64,000 bases of DNA from Ruminococcus sp. (lineage in GTDB: Bacteria > Bacillota > Clostridia > Lachnospirales > Lachnospiraceae), in NCBI GenBank assembly GCA_013911065.1, contig JACERV010000020.1, forward strand, positions 1 through 64,000, written 5' to 3'. Below, in pieces: positions 33,179 through 43,361 of the stretch. Within the stretch, counting starts at the first letter, position 1. Each line of letters begins with the position of its first letter. The notes beneath the pieces were generated by a model. The model was not told the DNA's origin, made no database searches, and worked only from the letters and a program-made list of their open reading frames with translations. The translations under genes and the position numbers were made by a program.

Positions 33179-33264
33179 GGGCTTTTTTGATTTTTTGTGA
33201 AATTCCCCATCGTACCAAGGGCTGATAAATCATTATGAATAATTCAGATTTATGATACCCCCCT

Positions 33265-34671
33265 CTACATCTGCGCCACTTTATGCGGGTTTAAAATATT
33301 CTTAGGATCAAATACTTTTTTGATTCCATTCATCAGGCTGATATTTTCATTTGGAAGAGACTCTCTTAAATACGGTTTCTTTGCATATCCGATGCCATGT
33401 TCTCCAGATACTTGCCCTTTCAGCTCATAGGCCTTCTGATAAATTTTTTCCATAGCTGCTTTCATCCGTTTTTCCCATTCCTCATCGCTTAAATCATCTT
33501 TCAGAATGTAAGCATGAAGGTTTCCGTCACCCGCATGTCCAAAGCTCTTTATTCTGATATCCACTTCATTGTGGAGATTATGAAGGTATGTCACCATCTC
33601 ATTCACACAGTTTCTGGGAACTACCATATCTACCTCATCCATATAGGTAGTGGAGCCTTTGATTGCCTCCAGGAAAGCACCTCTGGCTTTCCAGATGGAC
33701 TCCTCCCTCTCCTCTGTATTTGAAATGAGTACATCAAGAGCTCCCTGCTCCAGACAAAGCTTTGCTACCTTGTCATAAGCCTCTTCTACCTCCTCTGAGG
33801 AGTTTCCATCGAATTTCAGCAGAAGATATGCGTCAGATTGTTTATCCGGAAATGCCCTGCCCAGATATTCTTCTGCGTCCATAATAACCTCCCTCTGCAT
33901 GAACTCTATCGCCGTAGGAATGGATTTTGATTTAATAATCAGCGGAACAGTATCAATGGCCTGCCTCAGTGTGGGGAACGGAATCAGAAGACTGATAACC
34001 CTTTTAGGAAGCGGCATCAGCTTAAGAATTGCCTTCGTGATGAAACCAAGTGTCCCTTCTGAACCAACAATCAAATCCTTTAAATCATATCCTGAACTGT
34101 TCTTTACTACTTTTCCCCCAAACTGTGTAATCTCACCGTTGGGAAGGACTACCTCCAATCCCATCACATAATCCCGGGTAACTCCGTATTTTACAGCACG
34201 CATACCCCCTGCATTGGTACTGATATTCCCTCCTATTGTAGCTGATTTTTCACCTGGGTCCGGCGGATAAAAGAAATCATGCTCCTCCACATATGCGGCC
34301 AACTCCATCAGCAGTACACCAGGCTCTACTGTAACCGTCAGATTCTCTTCGTCCAGTTCCAGAATCCTGTTCATCAGACTTGTATCAATCATGATTCCAT
34401 GTTCCATTGCCACCGAAGACCCTACCAGCCCTGTTCCCGCACCTCTGGGTGTTACCGGAATGGTATGCTCATATGCATATTGCATTATACGGGATATCTC
34501 CTCTGCCGATTCTGCCTTTACAACGATATCAGGATAACTGCTGGTGCCGCTCAGCTCATCATGGCTGTATTCCTCATTGATGTTATCTCCTGCTAGAACA
34601 CGTTCGTCATCCTTTACAATCTCTCTAATATATGTAATATCCTTTTCATCTATCTTCTTATAACCGTTCAT
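33265..34671 (-). CDS. lctD: FAD-dependent lactate dehydrogenase (GlcD family, LctD)
   Basis: Oxidises lactate to pyruvate. 468 residues with an FAD-binding_4 domain (about 40-220; [20 protein letters not shown]) and a C-terminal FAD-oxidase domain ([24 protein letters not shown]). Adjacent EtfAB genes make the electron-confurcating lactate dehydrogenase described in Acetobacterium woodii the best model: lactate oxidation coupled to NAD with help from reduced ferredoxin. Last gene of the operon; start has GAAAGGAG. Confidence 0.92.
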   Translation of the reverse strand: MNGYKKIDEKDITYIREIVKDDERVLAGDNINEEYSHDELSGTSSYPDIVVKAESAEEISRIMQYAYEHTIPVTPRGAGTGLVGSSVAMEHGIMIDTSLMNRILELDEENLTVTVEPGVLLMELAAYVEEHDFFYPPDPGEKSATIGGNISTNAGGMRAVKYGVTRDYVMGLEVVLPNGEITQFGGKVVKNSSGYDLKDLIVGSEGTLGFITKAILKLMPLPKRVISLLIPFPTLRQAIDTVPLIIKSKSIPTAIEFMQREVIMDAEEYLGRAFPDKQSDAYLLLKFDGNSSEEVEEAYDKVAKLCLEQGALDVLISNTEEREESIWKARGAFLEAIKGSTTYMDEVDMVVPRNCVNEMVTYLHNLHNEVDIRIKSFGHAGDGNLHAYILKDDLSDEEWEKRMKAAMEKIYQKAYELKGQVSGEHGIGYAKKPYLRESLPNENISLMNGIKKVFDPKNILNPHKVAQM

Positions 34672-34673
34672 AA

Positions 34674-35867
34674 TTATGCTCCTTTCTTCTCTTCCACCTT
34701 TTTAATAAGCTGTGGAATCACTTCGTAAAGGTCTCCCACCATGCAATAATGGGCTGTCTTGAAAATAGGTGCTTTCGCATCTTTATTAATGGCAAATATA
34801 TTTTCCGAATGATTCATGCCGGCAGCAAACTGCACTGAACCTGACACACCGCAGGTGATAATGAGCTTTGGCCGTACCGTCCGCCCGCTCAGACCAATCT
34901 GATACTTAGCATCCATCCATCCGGCTTCCGCCATCGGCCTTGTACACGCAAGCTGCCCGCCCAAAAGCTCTGCCAGCCGGTGAAGCATATTCAAATCTTC
35001 CTGTTTTTTCACTCCACGGCCTGCTACAACGAGTACATCTGAGTTCTCTATAAATTTTTCTTTTTCCTTCAGAACAATATCCAGAACCTCTACATTTGCT
35101 TTTAATTTTTCCCGGCCAATCGTACAATTCACGATCTCCCCCGACTCCTGCTCCATACGTTTCGGTGCATTCATAATCTTATATCTGACTGTAGCCATTT
35201 GCGGACGGTGATAGGGCGTTTTGATATGTGCCATAATATTCCCTCCGAATGCCGGTCTTATCTGAGACAAATCTGTGTTCTCATTCATTTGAAGGACTGT
35301 GCAGTCTGCCGTCAGCCCGGTTCTCATTCTGGCCGCAACTCTGGGGGCAAGCTGGCGTCCCACTGTAGTTGCACCAACCAAAACGGAGGATGGTTTTATA
35401 CGGTTAATAAAATCTTCAAAAACTGCTGTATAGGGCTCTATCTTGAAACGGTCCAGCTCCGGCTCGTCATAGACGAAAATTTTGTCCGCCCCATAGTGCT
35501 GAAGCTCCCTGCTTCTTTCTGATATATTCTTTCCCATAAAAAGAGCATACACTGGATGCCCTGTCACTGCCGCCAATTCCCTTGCTTTTCCAAGAAGTTC
35601 ATAGGTAACCGGGTGAATGACGCCGTCCACATGGTCCACATAGACAGCAATTCCCTTCCACTCATCCTTATTTATCTCTTCCCTGACTTCATCCTCCACA
35701 TATTCTACTGCACCCTGTGGTCCTTTCTTTACACAGAGCCGGCACATTTTGCAGGCTGCATTGATTGTCACTTTACCTTCTTTTTCTTCCATGGCCCCGA
35801 AAGGACATACCTCTATTAATTTCTGATTATCTGTAATCTTTTCCTGATGTACGATTAACTTTGCCAT
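34674..35867 (-). CDS. lctC: electron transfer flavoprotein alpha subunit with ferredoxin-like N-terminus (LctC)
   Basis: 397 residues. The N-terminus (about 15-60) carries VCPFGAME and ACKMCRLC, four cysteines suitable for one 4Fe-4S cluster; the rest is an EtfA with its C-terminal FAD domain ([20 protein letters not shown] then AGM). Partner of LctB in the confurcating LDH complex. The start has GGAGG. Spacing to lctD is two bases, indicating translational coupling. Confidence 0.93.
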   Translation of the reverse strand: MAKLIVHQEKITDNQKLIEVCPFGAMEEKEGKVTINAACKMCRLCVKKGPQGAVEYVEDEVREEINKDEWKGIAVYVDHVDGVIHPVTYELLGKARELAAVTGHPVYALFMGKNISERSRELQHYGADKIFVYDEPELDRFKIEPYTAVFEDFINRIKPSSVLVGATTVGRQLAPRVAARMRTGLTADCTVLQMNENTDLSQIRPAFGGNIMAHIKTPYHRPQMATVRYKIMNAPKRMEQESGEIVNCTIGREKLKANVEVLDIVLKEKEKFIENSDVLVVAGRGVKKQEDLNMLHRLAELLGGQLACTRPMAEAGWMDAKYQIGLSGRTVRPKLIITCGVSGSVQFAAGMNHSENIFAINKDAKAPIFKTAHYCMVGDLYEVIPQLIKKVEEKKGA

Positions 35868-35879
35868 AATCTTATCCTC

Positions 35880-36668
35880 CTATGCAAATTTCATTTCTAC
35901 AATCTTGTCAAACAGCTTTTCTGCCAGTACTTCACTGCTGTCTTCCCATACTTCTTTTTTATCATTTGCCTCCGGTGGAAATATCTTCTGCACCTGCGTA
36001 GGTGATCCGTTCAATCCATAATGCGTCTCATCCTTGTCTGGCATGTCATCCAGAGAAAGTATCTGAATTCTGCGCTCTTTCGTCTCTAGCTTTTTTATGT
36101 AAGAGGGAAGCCTTGGCTGAAAAATATCCTTATTCACAGCCAGCAGACAGGGAAACTGTACTTTTGCTACTTCCACTTCCCCGGGAAGGTCCATATTGAC
36201 TGTAATTCCATCCTTTTCAATTTTACATATCTGCACTACATCTGCCACACTAGGGATATTCAGCCATTCTGATATTTCCGGTCCTACCTGGGCCGTATCT
36301 CCGTCCGTTGTCTGTTTTCCACAGAGAATCAAATCAAAATCTCCGCAGGATTTGATACCCTGTGCCAGGGTATAGCTGGTGGCCAGGACATCCGCACCAC
36401 CGAATCTTCTGTCTGACAGAAGTGTGCCTTCATCCGCCCCCATTGCAAACGCTTCTCGTATCACTTGCTCTGCCTGTGGCGGTCCCATGGTAATTACATG
36501 TATACTTCCTCCCACCTCTTCACGGATACGCAGCGCAGTCTCCAGATTATATAAGTCATAAGGATTCATCTTTGATGCCGCTCCGTCTCTCTTGAGTACG
36601 CCTGTCACCGGATCCACTTCCACCTTATTGCTCTCGGGTACCTGTTTAATACAAACAAAAATTTTCAT
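35880..36668 (-). CDS. lctB: electron transfer flavoprotein beta subunit (LctB)
   Basis: 262 residues, typical EtfB length. The N-terminus KIFVCIKQVPESNKVEVDP, DLILCGKQTTDGDTAQVGPE (AMP/FAD-binding loop) and VEVAKVQFPCLLAV are family signatures; the GDTAQVGPE loop is shared with bifurcating types. Lies between the permease and lctC. GGAAGG site. Confidence 0.94.
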   Translation of the reverse strand: MKIFVCIKQVPESNKVEVDPVTGVLKRDGAASKMNPYDLYNLETALRIREEVGGSIHVITMGPPQAEQVIREAFAMGADEGTLLSDRRFGGADVLATSYTLAQGIKSCGDFDLILCGKQTTDGDTAQVGPEISEWLNIPSVADVVQICKIEKDGITVNMDLPGEVEVAKVQFPCLLAVNKDIFQPRLPSYIKKLETKERRIQILSLDDMPDKDETHYGLNGSPTQVQKIFPPEANDKKEVWEDSSEVLAEKLFDKIVEMKFA

Positions 36669-36686
36669 ACATCTTACCTTCCTTTC

Positions 36687-38228
36687 TTATATCAGCAAAT
36701 TGCCTGCAAAGGCAACACAGCCTGCAATTATAATAAACAATGCACAGTACTTTATTACCGTGTTCAATATTTTACTTTCACTTCCCATGAGATTCGTAGC
36801 AGCTACTCCAATGGCAATACTCTGAGGAGAAATCATTTTTCCAATAGTCGCTCCCACCGTATTGGATGCCGCAAGCCAGGCCTGGCTGATTCCCAGACTA
36901 GCTGCCGTCTCTGCCTGCAGGCTTCCGAACAATACATTGGCAGAAGTTCCGCTTCCGGTTATAAATGTTCCGATTGCTCCCACAAAAGGCGCCACAAACG
37001 GGTAGAAGCTTCCGGTAATCGCAACCAGCATTCCGGCTATAGCGGCAATCATTCCGCTGTAACTCATAATCTTTGCCATAGTCATAATTGAAACAATTGT
37101 TAGAATCGTTTTCCACATCTGTTTTATTGTATCCAGCAGAACTTTCCACATTTGTTTAAATCCTGCACCCTGTATTTTCCCTCCGATGACTGCCGCCGCC
37201 AGTATCAGTACTCCCGGCGTTGCAAGCCATGTGAAGGTATAAGGTTCAGCTCCTGCTCCTGCGTAGATAACAACTGCTGTCTTTACAGATGCAAGCATAT
37301 CGTGCAGAGATGGTATCATTTTTGATGTAAGGAGCAGAAAAACAAAGATTAAAATAAAGGGCATCCATGCTTTTCCTGCTTCTGAGATTGTAATGCGGCG
37401 TCCGCTCTCATGATTTTCTGCATCGATCTCATATTCCGGGTCCGTCTTTTTATACCACTTCTTCGCTATGACGATAGTCACTATCATGGAACAGATGGAA
37501 CCGATAATAACCGGCAGCTCTGCTCCCAGGAATCTGGCAGCCAAAAGCTCCGTCACCGCAAAAGATACTCCCGATGCCAGAGCGACAGGCCAGATATCTT
37601 TCAATGCCTTCATTGACTTTCCCAGAATGATTACCATGATAAACGGTGTAATCAAAACCAAAGGCATAAGCTGAATTGCAGTATTCCATGTCACAGCTTC
37701 ACTGGAAAGCCCGGTAATCTGAGCAAGAGTAACTGTTGGAATACCTACAGACCCAAAAGCAGTCGGGGTGGCATTAGCAACTAAGCAGGCTGCTGTTGCC
37801 AGAATCGGGGAGAAACCCAGTCCGCACAGCATGCTTGCAGGAATAGCTACTGCTGTTCCAAATCCTGCCATCCCCTCCAGAAAACCACCAAACCCCCATC
37901 CTATAATTAACAGCAGAATCCTCTTATCCTTTGATACTCCCGTTAGAATCTGTTTGATAACGTCCATACTTCCAGTCGCAATACACAAATTATACGTAAA
38001 TACCGCCGCAATAATTACCAGGCTAATTGGCCAAACTGCCAGCGCAACGCCTTCTATACCGCCTGTCACACAGTCTAAAACCGGCATCCTCCAATACAGC
38101 AGCGCCAAAATGGCTGCAATTGCTAATGCTGCAGGACATGCCTTATATGCCGGCTTCTTCAAAACACTTAATGCCAGCATCAGCCACAATATCGGCACAA
38201 GTGCCAGCACAAATCCTATGATTTCCAT
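36687..38228 (-). CDS. lldP: L-lactate permease, LldP family
   Basis: A 513-residue polytopic membrane protein with about 12-14 hydrophobic segments, importing lactate with protons. Family markers include GWGFGGFLEGMAGFGTAVAI and GTFITGSGTSANVLFGSLQ. First gene of the lactate operon, behind a promoter and two GntR operators. Start with GGAGGG. Confidence 0.94.
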   Translation of the reverse strand: MEIIGFVLALVPILWLMLALSVLKKPAYKACPAALAIAAILALLYWRMPVLDCVTGGIEGVALAVWPISLVIIAAVFTYNLCIATGSMDVIKQILTGVSKDKRILLLIIGWGFGGFLEGMAGFGTAVAIPASMLCGLGFSPILATAACLVANATPTAFGSVGIPTVTLAQITGLSSEAVTWNTAIQLMPLVLITPFIMVIILGKSMKALKDIWPVALASGVSFAVTELLAARFLGAELPVIIGSICSMIVTIVIAKKWYKKTDPEYEIDAENHESGRRITISEAGKAWMPFILIFVFLLLTSKMIPSLHDMLASVKTAVVIYAGAGAEPYTFTWLATPGVLILAAAVIGGKIQGAGFKQMWKVLLDTIKQMWKTILTIVSIMTMAKIMSYSGMIAAIAGMLVAITGSFYPFVAPFVGAIGTFITGSGTSANVLFGSLQAETAASLGISQAWLAASNTVGATIGKMISPQSIAIGVAATNLMGSESKILNTVIKYCALFIIIAGCVAFAGNLLI

Positions 38229-38265
38229 TTAAATTCCCTCCATACCCACTATAAATTTTTATAGG

Positions 38266-38386
38266 ATTGGTTGGACCAATTGCATTAAAAATATAACTTC
38301 AGCCACCGGCCTGCTGAAGTTACTTTTTAATTGGTTCCACCAATTATTTATGAATTTAGTATAGAATGATTATATTTCAATGTCAA
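38266..38386 (-). promoter_or_regulatory. lactate operon promoter, two GntR operators and leader hairpin
   Basis: Promoter on the minus strand: TTGACA (complement of 38381-38386)-N17-TATACT (complement of 38358-38363). Two operators TTGGT-N3-ACCAA lie downstream at 38331-38343 and 38267-38279. Between them AACTTCAGC/GCTGAAGTT (38294-38320) forms a hairpin followed by ATATTTTT in the transcript direction. The operators fit the FadR-type sites of LldR-like regulators. Confidence 0.8.
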
Positions 38387-38468
38387 TATTTGTTTATTTT
38401 TTCACATCTTTATTTATTTTTTAACAATTATGTCTATTTTTTCACATTTCATTTGTATGTTTTCACTA

Positions 38469-39158
38469 TCACATTTTCTTATCCAATATTTGATTTATCA
38501 TGTCGAAGTGCCTTTTCAGGGCTTCCAGCCCCTTTTCCTCGTCCTCTTCCCGCATTGCCGCCACAAGCTGCCTGTGACATTCATTCAACATTCCCTTCCG
38601 CTTCTCCGTTCGCAGAATCTCATAGCGCATATCCTTGATGAAGTTATCGATTACCCCCGAACATGCTTCCAGAATATCAAAAAGCAATGTATTTCCGGAT
38701 GCCTCAGCGAGAGTATAATGTATCCTTTTATCCAGCTCTGTATTGACTTCATCGTCTGCGCTCTTATCCAGCTTATTAACATACTCCTCCATCCTGCGGA
38801 TTTTTGTATCATCTGCCTTTCCCAGGGCCAGGGAAAATGCCAGCATCTCCAACGAATATCGGACCTGGCTAATCTGCCTGTAGTCAATCTGATCCATGGC
38901 AAACATCATAGCCATAGTCTCTGTTATGCTTTTTTGAAATTCACAGGTAATATAATTTCCGGAGCCTTGCTGGGAAGATATTACCCCTGTCATGTCCATA
39001 ATGCGTATCGCCTCACGGACTGAATGTCTGCTTACCCCAAGAGTATCTGCAATCTCTCTCTCCGGCGGCAGCTTCTCTCCCTGCCGGAGTTCTCCTGTCA
39101 TAATTTTTTTTCTGAAATATTCAACAACACCTGCATAGGCTTTTTGCTGCTTTTCCAT
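38469..39158 (-). CDS. lctA: FadR-type GntR regulator of lactate genes (LctA/LldR-like)
   Basis: 229 residues. N-terminal winged HTH (about 10-75; LRQGEKLPPEREIADTLGVS then RHSVREAIRIM) and a C-terminal all-helical FCD effector domain with probable metal-binding His/Asp residues. It lies immediately upstream of the lactate permease operon in the same direction, and the operators between them match the FadR subfamily. AGGGAAGGG site. Confidence 0.9.
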   Translation of the reverse strand: MEKQQKAYAGVVEYFRKKIMTGELRQGEKLPPEREIADTLGVSRHSVREAIRIMDMTGVISSQQGSGNYITCEFQKSITETMAMMFAMDQIDYRQISQVRYSLEMLAFSLALGKADDTKIRRMEEYVNKLDKSADDEVNTELDKRIHYTLAEASGNTLLFDILEACSGVIDNFIKDMRYEILRTEKRKGMLNECHRQLVAAMREEDEEKGLEALKRHFDMINQILDKKM

Positions 39159-39227
39159 AATGCGTTTCCCTTCCCTGTACTTTATAATTCCAGCTTTGAG
39201 CTCTCAGCTCCATAATATACGGAGTGC

Positions 39228-39319
39228 ATGTTCCTCTACAGTAATCTTTCCTTTTTCGTAAAAAAACTGCTGCTTTCCTCTTTTTCCACCAATATTCTCT
39301 TTGCTAAGCTTATTATATC
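39228..39319 (-). pseudogene. remnant of the 5' end of an alcohol dehydrogenase gene
   Basis: About 92 bases align with the start of the zinc alcohol dehydrogenase gene and its upstream region (43138-43229): same TATAATAAG, AAAAAG before the start, and reading KAAVF, then after an extra base YEKGKITVEEH against YEKGKILVEDH. The start codon is AGG and the frame is broken. It lies directly upstream of the lactate regulator gene. Confidence 0.7.
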
Positions 39320-39341
39320 TATTCGACCTTTTTATAAATCT

Positions 39342-40577
39342 TTATGGCCTTTGTCTTCTCGATGTCCGAATGTGGCAGCTAAAGGCTAATAATCCTACGG
39401 CAAACAGCAGCGCAATTCCCAATACTCCGTAACGGGAATGCCCCGTCACCTGCGTAACGACACTTACCAGAAGCGTACCAAAAAAGGCTGCTCCTTTTCC
39501 AAATACATCAAATATACCAAAAAACTCATTGGCTTTTTCTTTCGGAATAATGCGCGCAAAATAGGAACGTGAAAGCGCCTGTATACCTCCCTGAAATACA
39601 GCTACCCCCACAGCAAGCAGCCAAAATTCCCACGCTTGATCCAATTGAACAGCAAATAAAGCGATTGCTAAATATCCTAAAATAGACAGAGAAATCAATC
39701 TTTCTGTTTTAACCTTTTTACTCAATCTCGCAAACAGTATGGCACATGGAAAGGCTATCACCTGGGTGAGCAGCAACGCCAGCAGCAGATTATTGTCAGA
39801 AATCCCTACATCTTTTCCGTAAGATGTCGCCATTGTTATAATCGTATATACGCCATCAATATAAAGAAAAAAAGCAAACAGAAATGAGAAGATTTCTTTG
39901 TTTTCGCGAACATGGGTAACCGTATGCCATAAGCGTGATAGACTTTCATGTATTGGGCGGCCGCCACTTTCCACAGCATATATCTGACGGTATCCACGAA
40001 GAATCGGAAGAGCACATAAAAACCACCACAGAGCAGTTACAATAAAAGATAGCATAGTGGCAGTAGTTACGCCGATTCCTGTTACATCAGCGGTAAGGAT
40101 TAATCCCAGACAGACTACAAACGGTATACAACTGCCAATATAACCCCAGGCATAACCGTGCGTGCTTATGATATCCACACGTTTCTCATCCGTAATATCC
40201 GGCAGCATCGCGTCATAAAAAATCACGCTTCCGGAAAATCCTGATTTAGCGATAACGAAAATGATTAGAAAGGCAAGCCAGCCGATGGGCAGAGCAAGGC
40301 CCAGACATCCTATGATCCCTATAGACATGAAGGTAAGAAACAGCCTTTTCTTATATCCACGCAAATCACCTACCGGACCAAGTATGGGACCCAGAATGGC
40401 TATGATGATTGTCGCAATGCTGGTAGCGTACCCCCAGTATGCAGTTGATACGGCGTTGCTGATTCCATCGGCTGATGCGATATTTTTAAAATAAATCGGT
40501 ATAATTGTAGACACCAGCATAATAAACGCCGAATTACCCACATCGTAAAGTATCCAGCTTTTCTCCAACTTGTTCAT
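39342..40577 (-). CDS. MFS transporter, UMF1/Atg22-like
   Basis: 411 residues with about 12 membrane segments. The N-terminus KSWILYDVGNSAFIMLVSTI is characteristic of the UMF1 family; GDLRGYKKRLF is the loop 2-3 motif. Substrate unknown (yeast Atg22 exports vacuolar amino acids). The start at 40577 is supported by ATAAAGGAG; a frame extension to 40598 covers the ribosome binding site. Monocistronic. Confidence 0.88.
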   Translation of the reverse strand: MNKLEKSWILYDVGNSAFIMLVSTIIPIYFKNIASADGISNAVSTAYWGYATSIATIIIAILGPILGPVGDLRGYKKRLFLTFMSIGIIGCLGLALPIGWLAFLIIFVIAKSGFSGSVIFYDAMLPDITDEKRVDIISTHGYAWGYIGSCIPFVVCLGLILTADVTGIGVTTATMLSFIVTALWWFLCALPILRGYRQIYAVESGGRPIHESLSRLWHTVTHVRENKEIFSFLFAFFLYIDGVYTIITMATSYGKDVGISDNNLLLALLLTQVIAFPCAILFARLSKKVKTERLISLSILGYLAIALFAVQLDQAWEFWLLAVGVAVFQGGIQALSRSYFARIIPKEKANEFFGIFDVFGKGAAFFGTLLVSVVTQVTGHSRYGVLGIALLFAVGLLAFSCHIRTSRRQRP

Positions 40578-40772
40578 ACAGAACTTCTCCTTTATCATTC
40601 ATCTTCTTATTCAGATTATACCAATATATTTTTGACTTTTCAAAAGTAATCTCATATTCAAAAGCAGTACCAAAGGCCAATTTCTCCTATCTTCATTTCT
40701 CCGTTCATGCAATGTACAGGTTTTAAAATTTGTAGTAAAATGAAAGAAATACTAAGAAAGGAATCTACATAA

Positions 40773-41363
40773 ATGAAATACCAAAATATTATTTTTGATT
40801 TTGGAAATGTACTTGTAAAATTTGATGAGCAGCAGGTCATCGGAAGGTTCTGCCCCGCCCCGGAGGACTTTCCCCTTATGAAAGGCGCTATTTTTCATAA
40901 CTGGGAGGAATTAGACCGGGGCACAATTGATTATGGTGAATACATGGAACAGGCTGCTTCTCTGCTTCCTAAACGCCTGCATCCCTGCCTCCGGCAGATT
41001 TCTCTTGAATGGTGCCGGTACCTGTCTCCACTACAGAAGACATGGGATTTTATCAGAGAACTGAAAGAACAGGGGTTTTCCCTTTATATTCTTTCAAATG
41101 CTTCCACGTTTTTTGCAGAGCACATAGACTGTTATGAGATTACCAGGGAATTTGACGGCATCGTATTTTCGGGATACCTTCAGATGCTAAAACCAGAGCC
41201 TGGTATCTACCGCTATTTATTCGACAAATATCAGCTTAATCCTAAGGACTGCTTCTTCCTTGACGACAAGGCGGAGAATGTAAAAGCCGGGCAGAAGCTG
41301 GGCATGGACGGTATCGTATTCACTGGAGATATCCAGGCAGTAAGGCAGGCTATCGGGCTTTAA
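40773..41363 (+). CDS. HAD-superfamily hydrolase, subfamily IA
   Basis: 196 residues. Motif I FDFGNVLVKFD (a variant of DxDxT with Asn in place of the second Asp; the first Asp is the likely nucleophile), motif II LYILSNAS, motif III Lys in KPEPGIY, motif IV FFLDDKAENV. A small cap domain follows motif I. Likely a phosphatase of a small phosphorylated metabolite. AAAGGAATC upstream of the ATG. Confidence 0.88.
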   Translation: MKYQNIIFDFGNVLVKFDEQQVIGRFCPAPEDFPLMKGAIFHNWEELDRGTIDYGEYMEQAASLLPKRLHPCLRQISLEWCRYLSPLQKTWDFIRELKEQGFSLYILSNASTFFAEHIDCYEITREFDGIVFSGYLQMLKPEPGIYRYLFDKYQLNPKDCFFLDDKAENVKAGQKLGMDGIVFTGDIQAVRQAIGL

Positions 41364-41400
41364 CTATACTGTGCTGCATCCCAGCTATCGTTTCTCTAAC

Positions 41401-42111
41401 TTATCCCTTCCAGGGCAAGGTTTTATCCAGCCATCCCTGCTCTTTCCACCAGCTTTGATCTACGGGATTCCATGCAGACGCTTCTCCTTTTTGCATTTTC
41501 CTAAATAACTGGAACAAAAGTTTAACACGAAGCGTCGTCCTGGGATGCCGGGCAGCTTTACTCACTTTTTGGGCAATCCGCCTTGCCTTCTTTTCTATTT
41601 CCGCCTTTTTAGCCGGAGACAGGTCTTTCACCCCCATAGCTTGGGAGATTAAGGGGAAACGGTATATTTCCGGAACACACATCCATTTTAATTTTTTAGC
41701 TAAGGATTTTAAAATCCCATTTGGAGGTGCTCCGGCGGAAGATGATACGACAATTCCTATCTTAGAAAACATGCTTCCGTGGGGTCTGTGAGTTACCCAG
41801 CGGTATGCCAGATGGTCGAGGAGGTTCTTCATTGCACCACTCATATCCATAACATAGTTTGGCGTATCCAGTATAATAATGTCTGCCCATTCCATTGCCA
41901 GGGCTATTGGCTGTACTTTTTCGGCTTCCGGACAGTTGTTTTCACCTTTCACAAAACACAGGTTACAGCCCACGCAAAATGCCGGCCCATCCTTGGGGAG
42001 AAAGAACTCTTTTAGCTGAGCATCCTCCTTCATTAAGTATTTCAATACAGCATGTGACATCGTGTAGGTAATGCCTTTATGTCCTTGTCCGTGGATTAAA
42101 ACAATATTCAT
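41401..42111 (-). CDS. flavodoxin-like NAD(P)H-dependent oxidoreductase
   Basis: 236 residues of the NADPH-dependent FMN reductase fold: N-terminal HGQGHKGITYTMSHAVLKYL, then CVGCNLCFVKGENNCP (four cysteines, usual in the iron-sulfur flavoprotein-like group), DIIILDTPNYVMDMSGAMKN and a basic C-terminal helical extension. Acceptor unknown. GGAGTGC upstream of ATG. Confidence 0.82.
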   Translation of the reverse strand: MNIVLIHGQGHKGITYTMSHAVLKYLMKEDAQLKEFFLPKDGPAFCVGCNLCFVKGENNCPEAEKVQPIALAMEWADIIILDTPNYVMDMSGAMKNLLDHLAYRWVTHRPHGSMFSKIGIVVSSSAGAPPNGILKSLAKKLKWMCVPEIYRFPLISQAMGVKDLSPAKKAEIEKKARRIAQKVSKAARHPRTTLRVKLLFQLFRKMQKGEASAWNPVDQSWWKEQGWLDKTLPWKG

Positions 42112-42174
42112 TTTGCACTCCTGTCCGAAAACATTTGTTTTATTTCTAATTTATTTTTCATTTCCGCCTTTTTC

Positions 42175-43188
42175 TTATGGAATAATCATCATCTTTCCGT
42201 TTTTCCCGCCAATTTCAAAAGCCCTTTCAATTTCATCCAGCGGAATCATATCTGATATCAGTTCCTTCAATTTTAACTTACGGTTATTTATCAACTCCAC
42301 TGCTCTTCCATGGGTAAATGGGTTTACATAAGAAGCTGTAATCGTCAGTTCTCTTTGGAAAACTTCATAAGGTTTAATTGGTATTTCACAATCTGGGTTC
42401 GAAACACCAAAAAATACAATGTGAGCACCTTGACCTGCATATTTGACGGCATCTTTCATGGTTTCTGCCCTCCCTACACATTCAATGGAGACGTTAACTT
42501 TCCGAATTTGATTCAGCTTCAGGACTTCAAATAAATCTTCTTGCATAGGGTTTACAACATAGTCAGCCCCCAACTCCAATGCCATTTTTCTTTTTGATTC
42601 CATCGGCTCTGATACAATCACCACAGATGCCCCTGAAATTTTGGCAAGCTGCATCATAATCAATCCAATTGTACCGCCACCGATAATCAAAACTACATCA
42701 CCAGCTCTAATATGCGCCCGGTCAATTCCGTGCAGACAGCAGCCCACCGGTTCACACATAGCAGCCTCTTCAAATGGAATATCCTCCTTTAAACGGTATA
42801 TCTGTTTTTCCAGAACCGTACAATACTCTGCAAATCCCCCGTCATATGTAACTCCTGTTGCAGAATACCCTTCACAAAAATGAGGTGTTCCGATTTGACA
42901 TTCCCAGCAATTATCGCACATAATACTTGGATCAACCGTTACATGGTCCCCAACTTTCACCTTTTTTACTTTATCGCCTACTTCTGCAACAACACCGGCA
43001 AACTCATGGCCTAACACCACCGGCGGATAGCATTCAGAAGCTCCTTTTGCACCCCCATAAATGTGCATGTCCGTCCCGCATACCCCCGCTGCCTTTACCC
43101 GTATCAGCACTTCACCTGCTTTCGGGTGACGGCATTCATGATCCTCTACGAGAATCTTTCCTTTTTCGTAAAAAACCGCTGCTTTCAT
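42175..43188 (-). CDS. zinc-dependent medium-chain alcohol/polyol dehydrogenase
   Basis: 337 residues, MDR superfamily. Catalytic zinc ligands in GVCGTDMHI and GHEFAG, structural zinc cysteines in CDNCWECQIGTPHFC, and the Rossmann GGGTIGLIMMQLA. Substrate class is threonine/sorbitol/butanediol dehydrogenase-like and cannot be narrowed. GGAGGG site and a TATAAT box upstream. A decayed copy of its 5' end is found at 39228-39319. Confidence 0.9.
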   Translation of the reverse strand: MKAAVFYEKGKILVEDHECRHPKAGEVLIRVKAAGVCGTDMHIYGGAKGASECYPPVVLGHEFAGVVAEVGDKVKKVKVGDHVTVDPSIMCDNCWECQIGTPHFCEGYSATGVTYDGGFAEYCTVLEKQIYRLKEDIPFEEAAMCEPVGCCLHGIDRAHIRAGDVVLIIGGGTIGLIMMQLAKISGASVVIVSEPMESKRKMALELGADYVVNPMQEDLFEVLKLNQIRKVNVSIECVGRAETMKDAVKYAGQGAHIVFFGVSNPDCEIPIKPYEVFQRELTITASYVNPFTHGRAVELINNRKLKLKELISDMIPLDEIERAFEIGGKNGKMMIIP

Positions 43189-43361
43189 CTTTTTCCCTCC
43201 AAGATTTTCTTTCTTGTCTTATTATATCTCCACGGAGCTGTCAATACAATACCGTAATCCTCATACCTGGCGCATATCTCGTAAATTCTTCTCTTTTATG
43301 TTATAATCAAAAAAATCGGTTACAATCTCAATTAAAATCCACATTTTCAGGGGGCATATCC

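Noticed and set aside
42927-43361. Long upstream extension of the aldehyde dehydrogenase frame
   Set aside because: It runs antisense through the alcohol dehydrogenase gene, has no family similarity and the ATG at 43362 has a ribosome binding site and the expected family N-terminus.
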